From positions 55,143,422 through 55,207,421 of the forward strand of contig NC_063445.1 of assembly GCF_020379485.1 (NCBI RefSeq): a DNA stretch of 64,000 nucleotides, in the 5' to 3' direction. How positions within the stretch are numbered: position 1 is the stretch's first letter; the number at the start of each line of letters is the position of its first letter. A model generated the notes under the pieces. That model worked only from the letters and a program-made list of their open reading frames with translations. It searched no databases and was not told the origin of the DNA. Position numbers and translations under genes: made by a program. Below, piece by piece: positions 21,768 to 33,710 of this stretch. The stretch is from Brassica napus. Its lineage: Eukaryota > Streptophyta > Magnoliopsida > Brassicales > Brassicaceae.

Positions 21768-23328
21768 ATGAGTTTGTGGTATATCATTGTTGCACTCGTC
21801 TTCTTTGCATTCATACTCATTGCAAAGAACACGAGTAAGACAAAGAAGAATCTACCTCCTGGACCACGGAGACTTCCCATAATAGGCAACTTGCACCAAT
21901 TGGGATCGCAACCTCATCGTTCAATGTTCAAACTGTCTCACAAATATGGCTCTCTAATGTCCCTAAAGTTTGGAAGCGTATCTAATGTTGTGGCATCAAC
22001 ACCAGAGACTGTAATGGACGTCTTGAAAACATTCGATGTAGATTGTTGCTCACGACCTTATTTGACGTACCCTGCAAGAATATCATACAATCTAAACGAT
22101 CTCGTCTTTTCTCCTTACAACAAATATTGGAGGGAAGTACGAAAGATGACAGTTGTTGAACTCTACACAGCAAAAAGGGTACAATCATTTCGACATGTAA
22201 GAGAAGAAGAAGTAGCCTCCTTTGTTGATTTCATCAAGCAGTCTGCTTCACTGGAGAGCCCAGTTAATTTCAACCAGAAGTTACTGAAACTGTCCGGAAG
22301 TGTGATATGTAGGGTTGCATTTGGGATCAATCTTAAAGGGAGTAAACTTGAGAAAACCTATGAACAAGTCATTGTAGAAGCATTTCAGGTGTTGGGGAGT
22401 TTTGCAGCAGCAGATTACTTCCCGTTTTTTGGTAAAATCATCGATAGGATCACGGGGTTACATGGAAAATGTGAGAAGGTTTTTGAGGCAATAGATTCGT
22501 TTTTCGATCAAGCTATAAAGCATCACCTTGAAGATGAGAGCATTAAGGATGATATCGTTGAGTTGCTCCTCAAGATGGAAAGGGGAGAGGGACTTGGAGA
22601 GTATCAACTTACTCGAAACCATACTAAAGGAATTCTTCTGGTGAGTAACACAAAATTTCTTTAATTCAAATTCCAAACTCTAATTAATTTCTTGTTTGTT
22701 TTTGTTATTACAGAACATTCTTACTGCTGGAATAGACACTTCTGCTCAAACTGTGACATGGGTGATGACACATTTGATTGCAAACCCTAGAGTTATGAAG
22801 AAAGTGCAAGCGGAGATAAGAGAAGTGATCCAAAACAAAGACCACATTACAGAAGATGATATAGAACGGCTTGAGTATCTCAAAATGGTGATTAAAGAAT
22901 CATTTAGGATAACACCGCTTGTGCCACTTCTAGTTCCAAGAGAAGCTTCAAAAGATGTAAAAATCGCAGGTTATGACATTCCAAAGAAAACATGGATCCA
23001 TGTCAACATATGGGCTGTTCATATGAATCCAAGCGTCTGGAAAGATCCGGAAGCTTTCATCCCGGAGAGGTTTATGGATAATGAGATTGACTATAGAGGT
23101 GTAAACTTTGAGTTGTTGCCATTTGGTAGTGGAAGAAGAATGTGCCCTGGTATGGGTATGGGACTAGCTTTGGTACACCTGACACTTATCAACCTTCTTT
23201 ACCGATTCGATTGGAACCTTCCTGAAGGAATGAAAGCTGAAGATGTTGATCTTGAAGAATCATATGGGCTTGTTTGTCCTAAGAAAGTTCCTCTTGAGCT
23301 TATCCCTGTCCTTACCCAGTGGACTTAA
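21768..23328 (+). CDS. CYP71B: Cytochrome P450, CYP71B subfamily, copy 1 (CYP71B14-like)
   Basis: Two exons, 21768-22640 and 22714-23328, with a 73-bp GT...AG phase-0 intron at the conserved CYP71 position, give 495 residues, a normal length. N-terminal membrane anchor at residues 4-20, proline hinge PPGP (30-33), I-helix AGIDTS (296-301), ExxR as ESFR (353-356), PERF (408-411), and haem loop [10 protein letters not shown] with Cys435. Predicted ER-bound, NADPH-reductase-dependent monooxygenase; the substrate cannot be read from the sequence. The subfamily is assigned from overall similarity to Arabidopsis CYP71B proteins, and the neighbours (PPPDE, ZFP3) suggest the CYP71B14 locus. No defect seen. 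It is the tandem partner of the gene at 34986. Confidence 0.95.
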
Positions 23329-23604
23329 CTTCACTTTGCTGTATAAGAAGGGTTATGTTCTGAAATGTGCACAAAGGAAATAAATCTATGGTGGAACTTG
23401 CATTTTATAATTTTGTATAAGTTCTTTGTTTAAACGATTTCTTAAAGATGTGTCTCCCCAGCTGATATAAATAAGTAAGATTTCATATTTTAAAATGTAA
23501 ACGTTCTGAAGTAATGTGAAGATCTTATACCATTACCATCCACTCATCAAGAAGATGATTGTTCACGTAAACATAACTTTTTTGTTTGTAACCATACATA
23601 AAAC

Positions 23605-23634
23605 TTTAGAGACTAGAGCTAAGCACTCACAGGT
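23605..23634 (-). pseudogene. Relic of the PPPDE gene 3' end downstream of CYP71B copy 1
   Basis: The stretch GACTAGAGCTAAGCACTCAC, followed by AGGTG, is identical to the region of the PPPDE stop codon (36790-36815). On the minus strand it encodes the last residues Pro-Val-Ser-Ala-stop. Upstream sequence also matches loosely between the two places. To the right the similarity ends abruptly, marking the duplication breakpoint. Confidence 0.85.
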
Positions 23635-23639
23635 GTATT

Positions 23640-24606
23640 TTTCTTTTGATTTTCTATGATTCTTGCTTGCTTCCTTGTACCTCTTAACTGAAAACGTAAC
23701 AAGCCCAACAAGTGATATGGGCTCTTGCCAACAGTTGAAGCCCAAAGACCAAAGAAAAGTCCAACCTTACGATCCATTAGAAACTTTTAAACTAGGATTA
23801 TAGACTCATATATATATATGTCGTTAACAGTTCTGAAATTGCAACCAAGGCTGCCTTTCTAGCAGCCAAACCTTCATCTTTATGATTATCAATAAACAAT
23901 ATATTTATGTTTGGTGACAATCTCAAGTTTTCTTCTCTTTAGTTTCTTAGTTTTTAAATAAATCTCTCGGAGCTATTTCTATTTCAATAAAGCTTTATAG
24001 CTTTATAAAGCTATAATCTTTTCTAGGTTTCTCAAATGTTATCATTAACCCTTATTATAAATTAGTGGAAACCCTTTTCCAAAAAGTATGTGGATATTTT
24101 TCCGGTTAGTGTTTTTAATTATTTATGGTAATAAGTGATACCATTATGACTAGTTAAATAAAAATGATTAGATTTCTTCATATTTGAGAAGAATTGATTC
24201 TCTAATCTATATTTATACGAGAACTGCTGATCTTGTAATAACCACTAGTCCAGTTCCATCTGGTTAACATAATGAACTGTTTCCTTTTTTCATAAATTGA
24301 TATATAAGCTGGATGTGTGTGTTTATCTACCATGTGCGTTAGCCATATTTCGTCCATATATTAAATGGGAATACGACATGTTCTTTTGCCTGCGATCTAT
24401 CAACTCGAATCTTTTTCCTGGCGTATTTATTTGTATAATTATACTACGATACGTACTTGGTTGACAAAAGAAAATTACGATACGTAAATGTAAGTGTGCA
24501 TCCATATGAATTAGACTCACCTAGTGATCTAAGTTTCTAAACGTATAACTAAATATAATCGATACTATTAAAAGCAACGATGAATATCAATTTTAGAAAG
24601 CTATAC
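23640..24606. other. Intergenic, no gene seen
   Basis: AT-rich sequence between the duplication breakpoint and Helitron 1. The segment at 24566-24602 closely matches 2066-2102 (TATTAAAAxCAACGATGAAT...), so the same short repeat or duplicated segment lies in front of both CYP71B copies. No convincing coding frame. Confidence 0.6.
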
Positions 24607-24687
24607 TCTACGTTATAATAGTACAGTTGCATCACTCCTGATGCGACACGTCAGCGATATGTGGGTTTCACTTTTAAAAAGTGTGAA

Positions 24688-24775
24688 AAAGTGTCAAGTC
24701 TGTGACTCGAACCCGGGTTATTGAAATCTAAACAACAACATTTATACTACTGAGCTAAAAGATTCTTTGTACATT
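24688..24775 (-). other. tRNA-like (Pol III box A/B) module in Helitron 1
   Basis: The minus strand contains TTTAGCTCAGTAGT (box A-like), and about 40 bases later GGGTTCGAGTC (box B-like), then CACAGAC. Spacing and order fit a tRNA-derived sequence, but no full cloverleaf is apparent. A counterpart occurs at the same distance from the 5' end of Helitron 2. It is either a tRNA-derived SINE remnant or part of the Helitron. Confidence 0.6.
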
Positions 24776-25160
24776 GATGGCTGAAACAAATATATATTTA
24801 TGAAGGTCGGAAACCTTTGCTTCTTCGGTTTTCTCTGTGGGACCCACACTTATTTATTTTATCTAATGATTTAATAAACACTTTATAACTCACGTTTTAA
24901 AATGAGATTCGTTAAAAAAAAGCCCAATAAACTTCTTTGGTCTGTAAGCGTTCTCTTCAATGGAAGTTTAGAGCTTTCAATTTTTAATCATCGGTTCATG
25001 ACTCATCTAAGAAACACAGATTGGCTCTTTGAGTTTCATGAATCAGTTTTTCTTCTTTAGTCTCTACATCTCCCCATCTTTAATAAATTCATCATAGGTT
25101 CTTTTATTTTGCCTGATAAATCATGATTGTGTGGTTTTAATTTTCTTTGGTCATCCTTAG

Positions 25161-25735
25161 CTTGCACCCTTTGATCTAACCAAGAAGAAGAAGAAGACAT
25201 TTATCGTTCAAGATGCCATCGATGACTCAGCTGAGTCACACGGGAGACATACTATCTGTTGCCTGATTGTTCAAGAATAGTTTATGTGATGTGAAACATA
25301 TTTGTTTCTTTTCATCAGTTGCTTTGTTTAATCTTTTTTCCTGTAAATAATGATGGCTTTGACAGTTCATTCACGGGAGCCAAAAAGTAAAAGGAGAAGA
25401 AGCCAGTGAGTGTTTGACATTTTCTGTCTTCCTGACTTTTTTTTTTCCATTCATTAAACTTGGATTTTGAAGATTATGTGCCTCACATTCCTTTTATTTT
25501 GATGGTTGTTAGGTTGAATGAAGATCATTGAATAAAGAAAATGTCGATGCTCCTGAAGATTTGAAGGGTACTTTATATTTCTTTCTCTGATAATTCTAGC
25601 GACATAAATTTGAACCTTACAGAGGGTATATTGCAGAGCATCCTAATGATGAGGAAGAGGTGGAGGGAATTGATATGCACCAACAACGTTACCCGTGGGA
25701 GGGAAGTCACATGGATTACTTATACGACGAGGTAA
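25161..25735 (+). pseudogene. eIF2-beta gene fragment captured by Helitron 1
   Basis: Three blocks separated by intron-like sequence match the N-terminal half of plant eIF2-beta. Block 1 from 25161, after a TTAG acceptor, reads LAPFDLTKKKKKTFIVQD; block 2 near 25365 reads DSSFTGAKK, a stop, then KEKKP; block 3 near 25636-25732 ends QQRYPWEGSHMDYLYDE, followed by a GTAAGC donor. The order and exon-intron layout match the host gene, so it was captured as genomic DNA. The zinc-finger half is missing and stops are present, so no functional translation factor can be made. Confidence 0.85.
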
Positions 25736-26129
25736 GCATATCATTAGATGGTTTGCGGTCCATCTTTGAGAGCCGTCGATTGTAAGTGTCTATCGTTTTG
25801 AAGTTGTACGACACTAAGATGTAAAGAATTACTAATCACGATTACCTTACTAGCGGAGTTCTTTTGCACAGATATTGTCAATGGAATTAACACTGGAAAT
25901 TAATGGTGCTATATTTCATGTTCCAAATGCTAACGCAATCTCCAATGTTGATTCTCAGCTTTAACATGCCAAAATCACAATGCAGTGGATGTTGTAAGGT
26001 AATTCAGTAGGCACAAATGTTCAGTTGAAAAAAATTCTAAACTGTATTTATGCATCAAACTTATCATCCGTAATATAATAATATGTTTTTCTGTGCTAGG
26101 AACCGTTTGTAAATAAATGTCTCGGATGT

Positions 26130-26215
26130 ATATGACTGCTTAGTTTGTTGCTTTTGACAGTGAAATCACTAAGCTTGCAATGTGTCAGGACAGCAAAAGC
26201 ATCTCAGCTGATGGT
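26130..26215 (+). pseudogene. RPA-like OB-fold remnant in Helitron 1
   Basis: One frame reads FVAFDSEITKLAMC and the next VRTAKASQLM. Together they resemble the C-terminal OB-fold block of the RPA1-like proteins common in Brassicaceae Helitrons, with a frameshift between them. Too short to be functional. Confidence 0.55.
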
Positions 26216-27702
26216 TAGCTTTACAATTTCGTTGGTTTCTTTTTCCTATTATGTTGGATGGATTATTTTAGCTAACAAATATCGCAACAGAACGCTGACA
26301 ATAACTCTAATAGATTTATATATACATTTAGAATTGGAAGTTTGGTGAGAACAGGAACAAGTACTTCTGTCACTCTATTGGACAGTTATACGCCATTTCA
26401 AGAGAATTGATTTCTTATATTTTCCATAATCAGTAAGATTTTAACTGTTTTGTCTACTTTGCATTCATACCTCATTCTTCATCTAACTTCTCGGTGCTAC
26501 TATATAATGATCAAGTCATTTTCTGCACAAATAGGCAAGTGAGGATGTTACGTTGGGTGTTTGGTTTATTGGGCTTGGATATACAAAGTCTGTTGTGACT
26601 CTAAAACTTTTACCTCATTTAACATTGATTCTGGTTTTTGGGAGAAGTGCAGATTGTGAATGAAAGGCACAAGCAGGAAACATATGTGTAGTTGCGTTCG
26701 ACTCGACATGTAGCGGTATCTGCAGATCCGCTGATCCCATTGTGGAGGTTAACATGCAATGTGTTGACCTGGAAATCATTATTTGGAAGCTACATTTCGA
26801 AGTATTTCCTCAACATATAAATAGACCATAGACAGAGTTTGATATTTATAATACTCAGTGATCATGGAGTCTATAGAAAACAATCCTTTTGCATATTTTA
26901 TATGGAACCAAGAGATATGTCCTTTGTTTGATGATTGTATTATGATAGCTACCAACATAGGAGATGACTAGAGAAAGAAAAATAAGTATGAAACTCTTAT
27001 ATATGTAGCTTTTGTAAACACATTTGGGTTTATTAACAGTTGTGACAAGCAATTATGTTTATAGTAAAGGAAACCCACCGCAGCGTCAATAACAAATGCG
27101 CCTGTTTTTTGGTTGTTTGGGATTGAAATAGCTTATGGGTTTTCTAAATCGATATAATTGATTTGACTAAAGCTATCTTGGATGACAAAAAGAAGGATTG
27201 CAAGTTTAATAACTTCTACTTTAGACTTTAATTTCAACTAAATTATAATCAATCTTTTATCCATATCATCTTAGTTATAATCGTAAGGATTTATTAGAAT
27301 AAATAAACAGTTTCAACAATATTTAATATGTGATTTAATAAATAAAAGAACATGTAAGATTTTTAGGATTTAAAGAGATTGGAGACAATAGTTAATGAAT
27401 ATAAAAATAATACGAAGCAGATGATGAAAAATGATTCGAGTAAATTAGTGGCAACACAGAGTTAAGCGAGATAAAAATATCAATCAATAAAAAATGAAAG
27501 AAGAATGAGCAGGGTTAAGTTATTACACAAGCCAAAACTAAGACAAATCAAACGACAGAACGTGAAAACAAATGTAAACAAGACAAGAGGAGATGGTGAA
27601 TATAAAATGCATTGAAACACTGAATGCTAGATTAGTAAGCAAGAGACAAAAATAGATTAAAATGCAAAAACTCCGCGCCTTGGCGCGGGTAACGATCCCT
27701 AG

Positions 27703-28079
27703 TCTTACTAATAATTTAGTTTGGTTAGTGATTAACTTTTTATATATAAGAAGAGTTTATTATCCCAATCTCGCTTATTTCTATATAGGAAAATAAAAAA
27801 CATGATAAATCGTTTTGAACATATGGAACAAATATATCCGGACTAAATAGAACTCTATATATGCATCAACTTTGCTTGTTGTTTAAAGAAACTACAACGT
27901 TTCCCATTTCATTCTAATTCAAACTAATTCCACCCACTTTTTACTATGAATTAGCAACTTTGAATTATCCCCCTATTTTGGATTAATTCTCAAAAGAGAA
28001 AAATTAAATTAAAACTCATTCAAAATAAAAGCTATACACAAAATCCATAAATTAAACACTCCGCTAACAATGGAGACCG
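27703..28079. other. Intergenic between Helitron 1 and the LINE
   Basis: AT-rich, no coding frame or repeat recognised. Confidence 0.6.
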
Positions 28080-28083
28080 TATA

Positions 28084-29003
28084 GTGAGACGGTATGATGC
28101 ACCTGACCACCGACGACCTCCTCAAAGTTCCCCTCTCCGAAGGACTGAAGTGCAAAGAAAGGAAGTTTGGGTCCCACGGAAAGAACCCTCTGGTTCGAAA
28201 GCTGCATCAGACCCTCGAGGCTCAGGGAGACTATCTGTGAGGACTTCCCGCCAAGACCAATCTTCTCAGGTCTCCCACACCCCATCTCCTCGCCCTCACA
28301 GGGAACCTATGCTCCCTTCCTCATGTGGACACTCTCCCCGCTCCATCGCATCTAGTAGGCGACCTGCCTTGGAAAGAATCTCACCAGCGACTAGCTTGAA
28401 TGCCTCATCTGAGAGGCGTCCAGCTTTAGAACGTCTCTCTCTCTGCCCGCTAATAGGGACCCTCTACCTCACAATGAGGATGGTACTATCGATTCTGGGG
28501 CACTGCAGGATGTGGAGATTCAATGTTTTGAAAACACTATGGGTGATTTGCATTTTAGTGACAAGCGTGGAGCCTCAAGCTCTAAACCCCTACAAGCTGA
28601 ATCTTCTCTAATCCGCACTCTAAGTGAAGATCGCCTCCATGTTTCTATGAGGCTCGGCCATCTACCCTCTGAACCTGATTCTGCTACCAATCTCCAGATT
28701 GGACCCCCACTCAAAAGGTCTGGGAGATTAGCTGCAAAAGTCCTGGGCAAACGCAAGCTCCCCTCTCAACCAGTAAAGAAGACAGTTGGGAGAAGCCCCA
28801 CCCAAGGTGTCAGCGTTAAGAGAAGGAGGATCACGAAAGTTCAGGGCTCTCCTAAGAGGCGGCTAGTGATGTCTACGACTGGACCCAAGAAGGGACCAAA
28901 AGCAGGCACGTCAACGAACAGGACTGCACCTCCGACAAAGGCCTTCCCATCCAGCAAGACAAAGGTGGCGGATTTTCGGCCACCCCAAGAGTCGCTTCCT
29001 TAG
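28084..29003 (+). pseudogene. LINE ORF1 region (basic, low complexity)
   Basis: Two overlapping frames (28084-28611 and 28512-29003) rich in Pro, Ser, Arg and Lys, with basic blocks (VKRRRITK, SPKRRL) just before the endonuclease. Position and composition fit the C-terminal tail of a plant L1 ORF1 nucleic-acid-binding protein. No RRM or zinc knuckle is visible, so the N-terminal half seems lost. Confidence 0.65.
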
Positions 29004-32000
29004 CGTGTCTAAGCTGGAACTGTCAAGGGATTGGAAGCACCCTGACAGTCCAACGTCTTAAGGAGATACGCTCTCGGCTATCTCCAGATATCTTGTTTCT
29101 AATGGAGACTAAAAACATTGATGAAACTGTCCTTCGTCATTCCCAAAACTCCTTGTATAAGCATCATTTTTCAGTCCTTCCAACTGGTTTAAGTGGAGGA
29201 CTCATGTTATCATGGAAGGATGATATAAAAGTGGATGTTTTGTATTCTTCTTGCAACATCATTGACACTCACATCCACTCAAAGAAGTCTTCCTTCTTTG
29301 CTTCCTTTATCTATGGCACGCCTAAGAAAGCAGATCGTCTGGCTTTTTGGAGTAAACTCGTTGACCTCGGTAAAACGAGAGAAGCGGTCTGGTTCTTAAC
29401 GGGAGACTTCAACGACTTACTCGATAACTCGGAGAAAGTAGGAGGACCCCTTAGATGAGAGGGATCTTTCCTCGCATTCCGTAGTTTCGTCTCGCAATCT
29501 GGCCTTTGGGACTTGCCCCATGCGGGAAATCACTTATCTTGGCGGGGCATAAGACACGATCATTTTATACAGTCCTGCCTCGACCGAGCGATGGCGAACT
29601 GCTCCTGATCAGAACTCTTTCCCTACGGCCGCAGCATCTACCTCCGCTTCGAAGGGTCGGATCATCGCCCACTTCTTACTCTATTCGATCAAGCAAAAGC
29701 CCCAAAGAAAGGTTATTTCCGCTTTGATAGGAGAATTCGAAAGAACCCGGACATTCACAAGTTGGTGGAGGAACAATGGCCTCTCCTCGGACGGGAAGCT
29801 GTGATCTCAAAGATGGATAGAGTTTGGAGGAAGATCATAGAGTGGACTAAGGAGCAGAACATCAAGAGCTGTGAAGCTATAAAAGAGGCACAGCAGACCC
29901 TTGAAGCAGCTCTGTCTGCAGCTGTGCCGGATCAAGCTCTCATCGATGATGTCTCTCTTATGTTGGAAAAAGACTACCTAGATGAAGAGGAGTACTGGAA
30001 GCAAAGAAGTCGGATTCAATGACTCTAATGCGGAGACCGTAACTCGGGGTTCTTTCATGCTATCACTCGTGGTAGACGACAGATCAACAACTTTTCCATC
30101 CTTGAAGACGATGAGGGCAAGGTCTACGATACCGAGGAGGGGATCGTTGCAACCATCTCCTGATACTTCCAAGCCATCTTTGCGTCGTCTGGAACTGACT
30201 GCCTGGACACAGTTAATGAGGCGCTGACCCCCTGCATCTCCCAGGAAGAAAACTCTCTCCTGATCTCCATCCCGGACAAGCTAGAAGTTCAACGAGCAGT
30301 CTTTGCTATTCACGCTGATAAGGCGCCCGGACCAGACGGGTTTTTTACAGGATTCTACCATTCCTTTTGGACTACTGTCGGTGATGATGTATACCAGGAT
30401 ATCCGGGAATTCTTCGAAATAGGCTATCTTCATCCTCGCAAAAACGAAACCCATATACGCTTGGTTGCAAAAATTACAGCGCCAAGAAAAGTTGCTGACT
30501 TCCGGCCGATAGCTCTGTGCACTACACATTATAAAATCATTACGAAGATACTTAAGATGCGCCTACAGCCGCTCTTGCCGCGGATTATCTCTCCACACCA
30601 GTCGGTGTTTGTTCCCAAGAGGGCAATTGAACATTCTCATCACCCACGAGATTCTACACTACCTTCAGACTTCAAAAGCAAAAGTGAGGTGCTCCATGGC
30701 CGTCAAGACGGACATGAGTAAGGCATATGATAGGATCGAGTGGTCTTTTCTAGAAGCGGTTTTGCGAAGACTAGGATTCCATGAGAAGTGGATCTCCTGG
30801 ATTATGGTTTGCGTGACATCGGTTTCTTACTCTTTCCTTGTTAACGGGGCTCCACAAGGCAAAGTAAACACGTCATGCGGTCTCCGCCAAGGCGATCCGA
30901 TGTCTCCTTACCTCTTCATACTCTGCGCTGAAGTTCTATCGGGCCTATGTAGCAAGGCTCAAGAGGCAGGGGCCTTACCGGGAATTAAAGTTGCCCATAA
31001 TTGCCCCCCAATCAACCATCTGTTATTCGCGGACGACACCATGTTCTTTACTCTATCAGATCAGTCAAGTTGCTCAAATCTTCTCGCCATCCTTGCTAGA
31101 TATGAAAGAGCTTCCGGTCAGTGTATAAGTACCAGCAAGTTGGCGATTACTTTTTTGTCTAAGACCCCGCTGCCAGCAAAAAACAGAGTAAAGCTCACCC
31201 TATCTATTGATAAAGAGGGTGGCATAGGGAAATATTTGGGCCTTCCCGAGCACTTTGGCAGACGAAAGCGCAACATTTTCAACAGTATTATCGACCGGAT
31301 CCGCCAAAAGGTCTTGAGTTGGTCGACACGGTTTCTTTCGGGGGCGGGGAAAGAGGTTCTACTCAAGTCAATCCTCACTGCTATCCCTGCCTACGCTATG
31401 TCATGTTTCAGACTGCCGGGTTCTCTCTGTAAACAAATCCAATCAATCCTCACGCGGTTCTGGTGGGACTCGAAACCCGATGTGAGGAAGATATGGTGGG
31501 TCGCATGGTCTAAGCTTACACTCCCGAAATCGTTAGGAGGGTTGGGCTTTAGAGATATTGAATGCTACAATCAGTTCCTCCTAGCAAAGATTGCTTGGAG
31601 ACTCATCTGTGATCCCCGGTCCCTCCTGGTGCAAACATTACTAGGGAAGTATTGCCAAGACTCTTCCATCCGGGACGTTACTTGCCCATCATCTGCATCG
31701 CATGGATGGCGAGGAATCTTGTGGGGTCGTGACTTACTTGAGCTTGGTCTCGGCTGGAGCGTGGAAATGGAGAATCGATTAATATATGGTCTGAACCCTG
31801 GCTCTCTCCTTCCTCACCTCTAACGCCGATGGGACTGGCTCCCTCTAGGGAGAGTCAGGTAATGTGTGTCTCAGACCTTATCCTACCTACCTCCAATGAT
31901 TGGAATATTGCTGCTATCAAACAGCATTTGCCTCAATATGAGGACTGTATTCTGCAAATGGTTCCTAGTTCCTTCAATAGAAAAGACAAGTTGTGCTGGC

Positions 32001-33019
32001 TCCCTAATGCTTCCGGATTGTATACGTCCAAGTATGGTTATGCAATTGCTAGGAAGTCAACACTGAACCACGCTGCAGTAGACTACCCCTGGAAAAGATG
32101 TGTATGGAACGTAAACACGCCACCTAAGATTCAAACTTTTCTATGGCGGGCAATGAATGGAGCACTTCCAGTCGGCTCTGTTTTACTCACCAGAGGGCTC
32201 CTTGCTGAGGCAAAATGTAAGAGATGTGGCGACCTTGAAACCCCTCTTCATCTCTTCCTCACCTGCCCTTTCGCTACCCGTGTATAGGATCGTATTCCTG
32301 CCTTGGGCAAACCCGAAGTACTCGTTGTGTCTTCTATAAGAGAGCTCCTTATTAGCAATTCCCGGATGGTAAATCTCCCTCCTACCGGGATTGGTATCTC
32401 CCCAATTTATCCCTGGCTATACTGGCACCTTTGGAAAGCCAGAAACATGCTGATCTTCGAAGACAAGTCATGGACAGAAGCGGAGCTGGTCTTAAAAGTT
32501 TTAAAGGATGCTCGGAACTGGGAGGAGGCCTATTGGGGTATCAAATGCCCCCACACACACACACCCCCCCCCCCTCGCTCGGCTGCTGTTCCACAATCAG
32601 CACGGGGCCTGAGTTGCTTCACTGATGGAGCTTGGGACCCTATCTCCGGACATAGTGGACACTGCTGGGTCTTCTCTACCCCCTCGGGTGTGGAGCTGAA
32701 ACACCACTCTTCTAACCGTCGTCATGTAGCTGCGCCCATAGTGGCAGAAGCTCTTGCGGTAAAGGCTGCCCTCTCGGATGCAGTCGCTAATGATTTCTCT
32801 CAGTTGAATGTTTTCTCTGATTCGAAGTCTCTCATCCACCTCCTCAACTCCTCCTCTTCAACGGTGCTCCTGCAAAGTATCATGTTTGATATTAGAGTTT
32901 TGTGTTGTCGGTTTGAATCTATCTCGTTTTCTTTTGTTCCCCGTTTGGGTAATGTTGTAGCAAACTCCCTAGCTAAGGCTGCCTTAAGCCTCTTTGTAAT
33001 CCCTCCTGTTGGACTGTAA
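29003..33019 (+). pseudogene. LINE ORF2: endonuclease, reverse transcriptase, RNase H (broken)
   Basis: Endonuclease starts CLSWNCQGIG, then FLMETKN and LTGDFNDLL; a stop follows at 29456-29458, and EGSDHRPLL continues in another frame near 29655. RT shows KAPGPDGF, RPIALCTTHYKI, KTDMSKAYDR, LRQGDPMSPYLF and the catalytic FADDT (~31030). A zf-RVT segment (PPKIQTFLWRAMNGALP) and RNase H (CFTDGAWD, AEALAVKAAL, FSDSKSLIHLLN) end at 33019. At least five breaks (near 29458, 30020, 30160, 30690, 31821, 32285) separate these parts. A CA/C run at 32550-32573 lies before RNase H. Confidence 0.9.
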
Positions 33020-33177
33020 CCCTTTTCGTTTTAATCAAGTAGTTCGCTCAAAAAAAAAGTCCATTTTTTTTGAGAAAAGGTTAATTAAAGTCCATAGTTA
33101 TCAATTACTTCCAATTAGTGAGTAGACACCTTTTGAGACAGTGGATCATAGAAAATATGCACCCACCGCTTTATCCT

Positions 33178-33305
33178 CTCTTTTTTTCTGAACGGCCAAT
33201 GCATTAATAAGAAAAGGTCAAAGATAGTTACACGTTGAAATCGCAGCTACGCAGGGCACACTTTGCCAATGCATCAGCTGCTCTGTTCTCATATGTACCC
33301 ACCTA
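33178..33305 (-). mobile_element. 128-bp 5'-truncated LINE stub with 17-bp target duplication
   Basis: The 17-mer ACCCACCGCTTTATCCT occurs at 33161-33177 and again at 33306-33322. The 128 bp between them is a minus-strand LINE end: NRAADALAKCALRSCDFNV followed by a stop, then a short 3' UTR and an impure A-tail (T-rich at 33179-33189 on the plus strand). The residues are the end of a plant LINE RNase H. It differs from the large LINE next door, so it came from another family. Confidence 0.9.
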
Positions 33306-33436
33306 ACCCACCGCTTTATCCTAGATTTCATATTATCATATGAAAATTTAAATATTTCTCTACATTATCATTTGCATTTATACCTCTCGTTTCTGGACTA
33401 AAGCCCATAAGGCAAAACCCCTAATTAATCTGAACC

Positions 33437-33506
33437 CATGCTAAAGTATATGGTAAAAGCTATGATGTTCTCATGCTAAAGTATATGGTAAAAGCTATGA
33501 TGTTCT
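33437..33506. repeat. 35-bp direct tandem duplication
   Basis: CATGCTAAAGTATATGG... is repeated perfectly twice (33437-33471 and 33472-33506). It is absent from the flank of CYP71B copy 1. Confidence 0.9.
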
Positions 33507-33710
33507 ATGTACGCATTTGGCTGAAAAATCTGAATTGTCTAATATTTCGTAGCTCTTGGCACGTAGCTATTAGACACCAGACCTACTAAAGTTTAAAATC
33601 TTATCATGAAATATATCCAGTAGCGGTCCTGATAGGAAGCACTTGAAGCTGGGGCTTCCGGCCCTAAATAATATATAGATTAAACCGGCCTTTTATTTTT
33701 AAAGGTTCTC

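Larger units (their letters stand above)
24607..27702 (+). mobile_element. Helitron 1, non-autonomous, with captured gene fragments
   Basis: The 5' end TCTACGTTATAATAG resembles the 5' end of Helitron 2 (38334), and the first ~250 bp are related. The 3' end has the hairpin CCGCGCC-TT-GGCGCGG followed by CTAG (27699-27702) and a host T. Inside are an antisense tRNA-like module, eIF2-beta exon fragments and RPA-like fragments on the plus strand. No Rep/helicase frame is present, so it depends on enzymes supplied elsewhere. The base before the 5' TC is C, not the expected A, so the left edge is slightly uncertain. Confidence 0.85.
28080..33058 (+). mobile_element. L1-type non-LTR retrotransposon (LINE), decayed
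   Basis: In order: a basic ORF1-like region (28084-29003), apurinic endonuclease (from ~29000), reverse transcriptase (~30280-31500), a zf-RVT region (~31990-32280) and a plant-type RNase H (~32600-32990). It ends with an A-run (33050-33058). Domain order and the short A-tail are those of plant L1 LINEs. Several stops and frameshifts make it dead. No unambiguous target duplication was found, and the 5' end is probably truncated. Confidence 0.93.

Noticed and set aside
24688..24775. A genuine tRNA gene
   Set aside because: Box A and B are present, but the arms do not form a full cloverleaf and the same module recurs inside another Helitron, so it is tRNA-derived at most.
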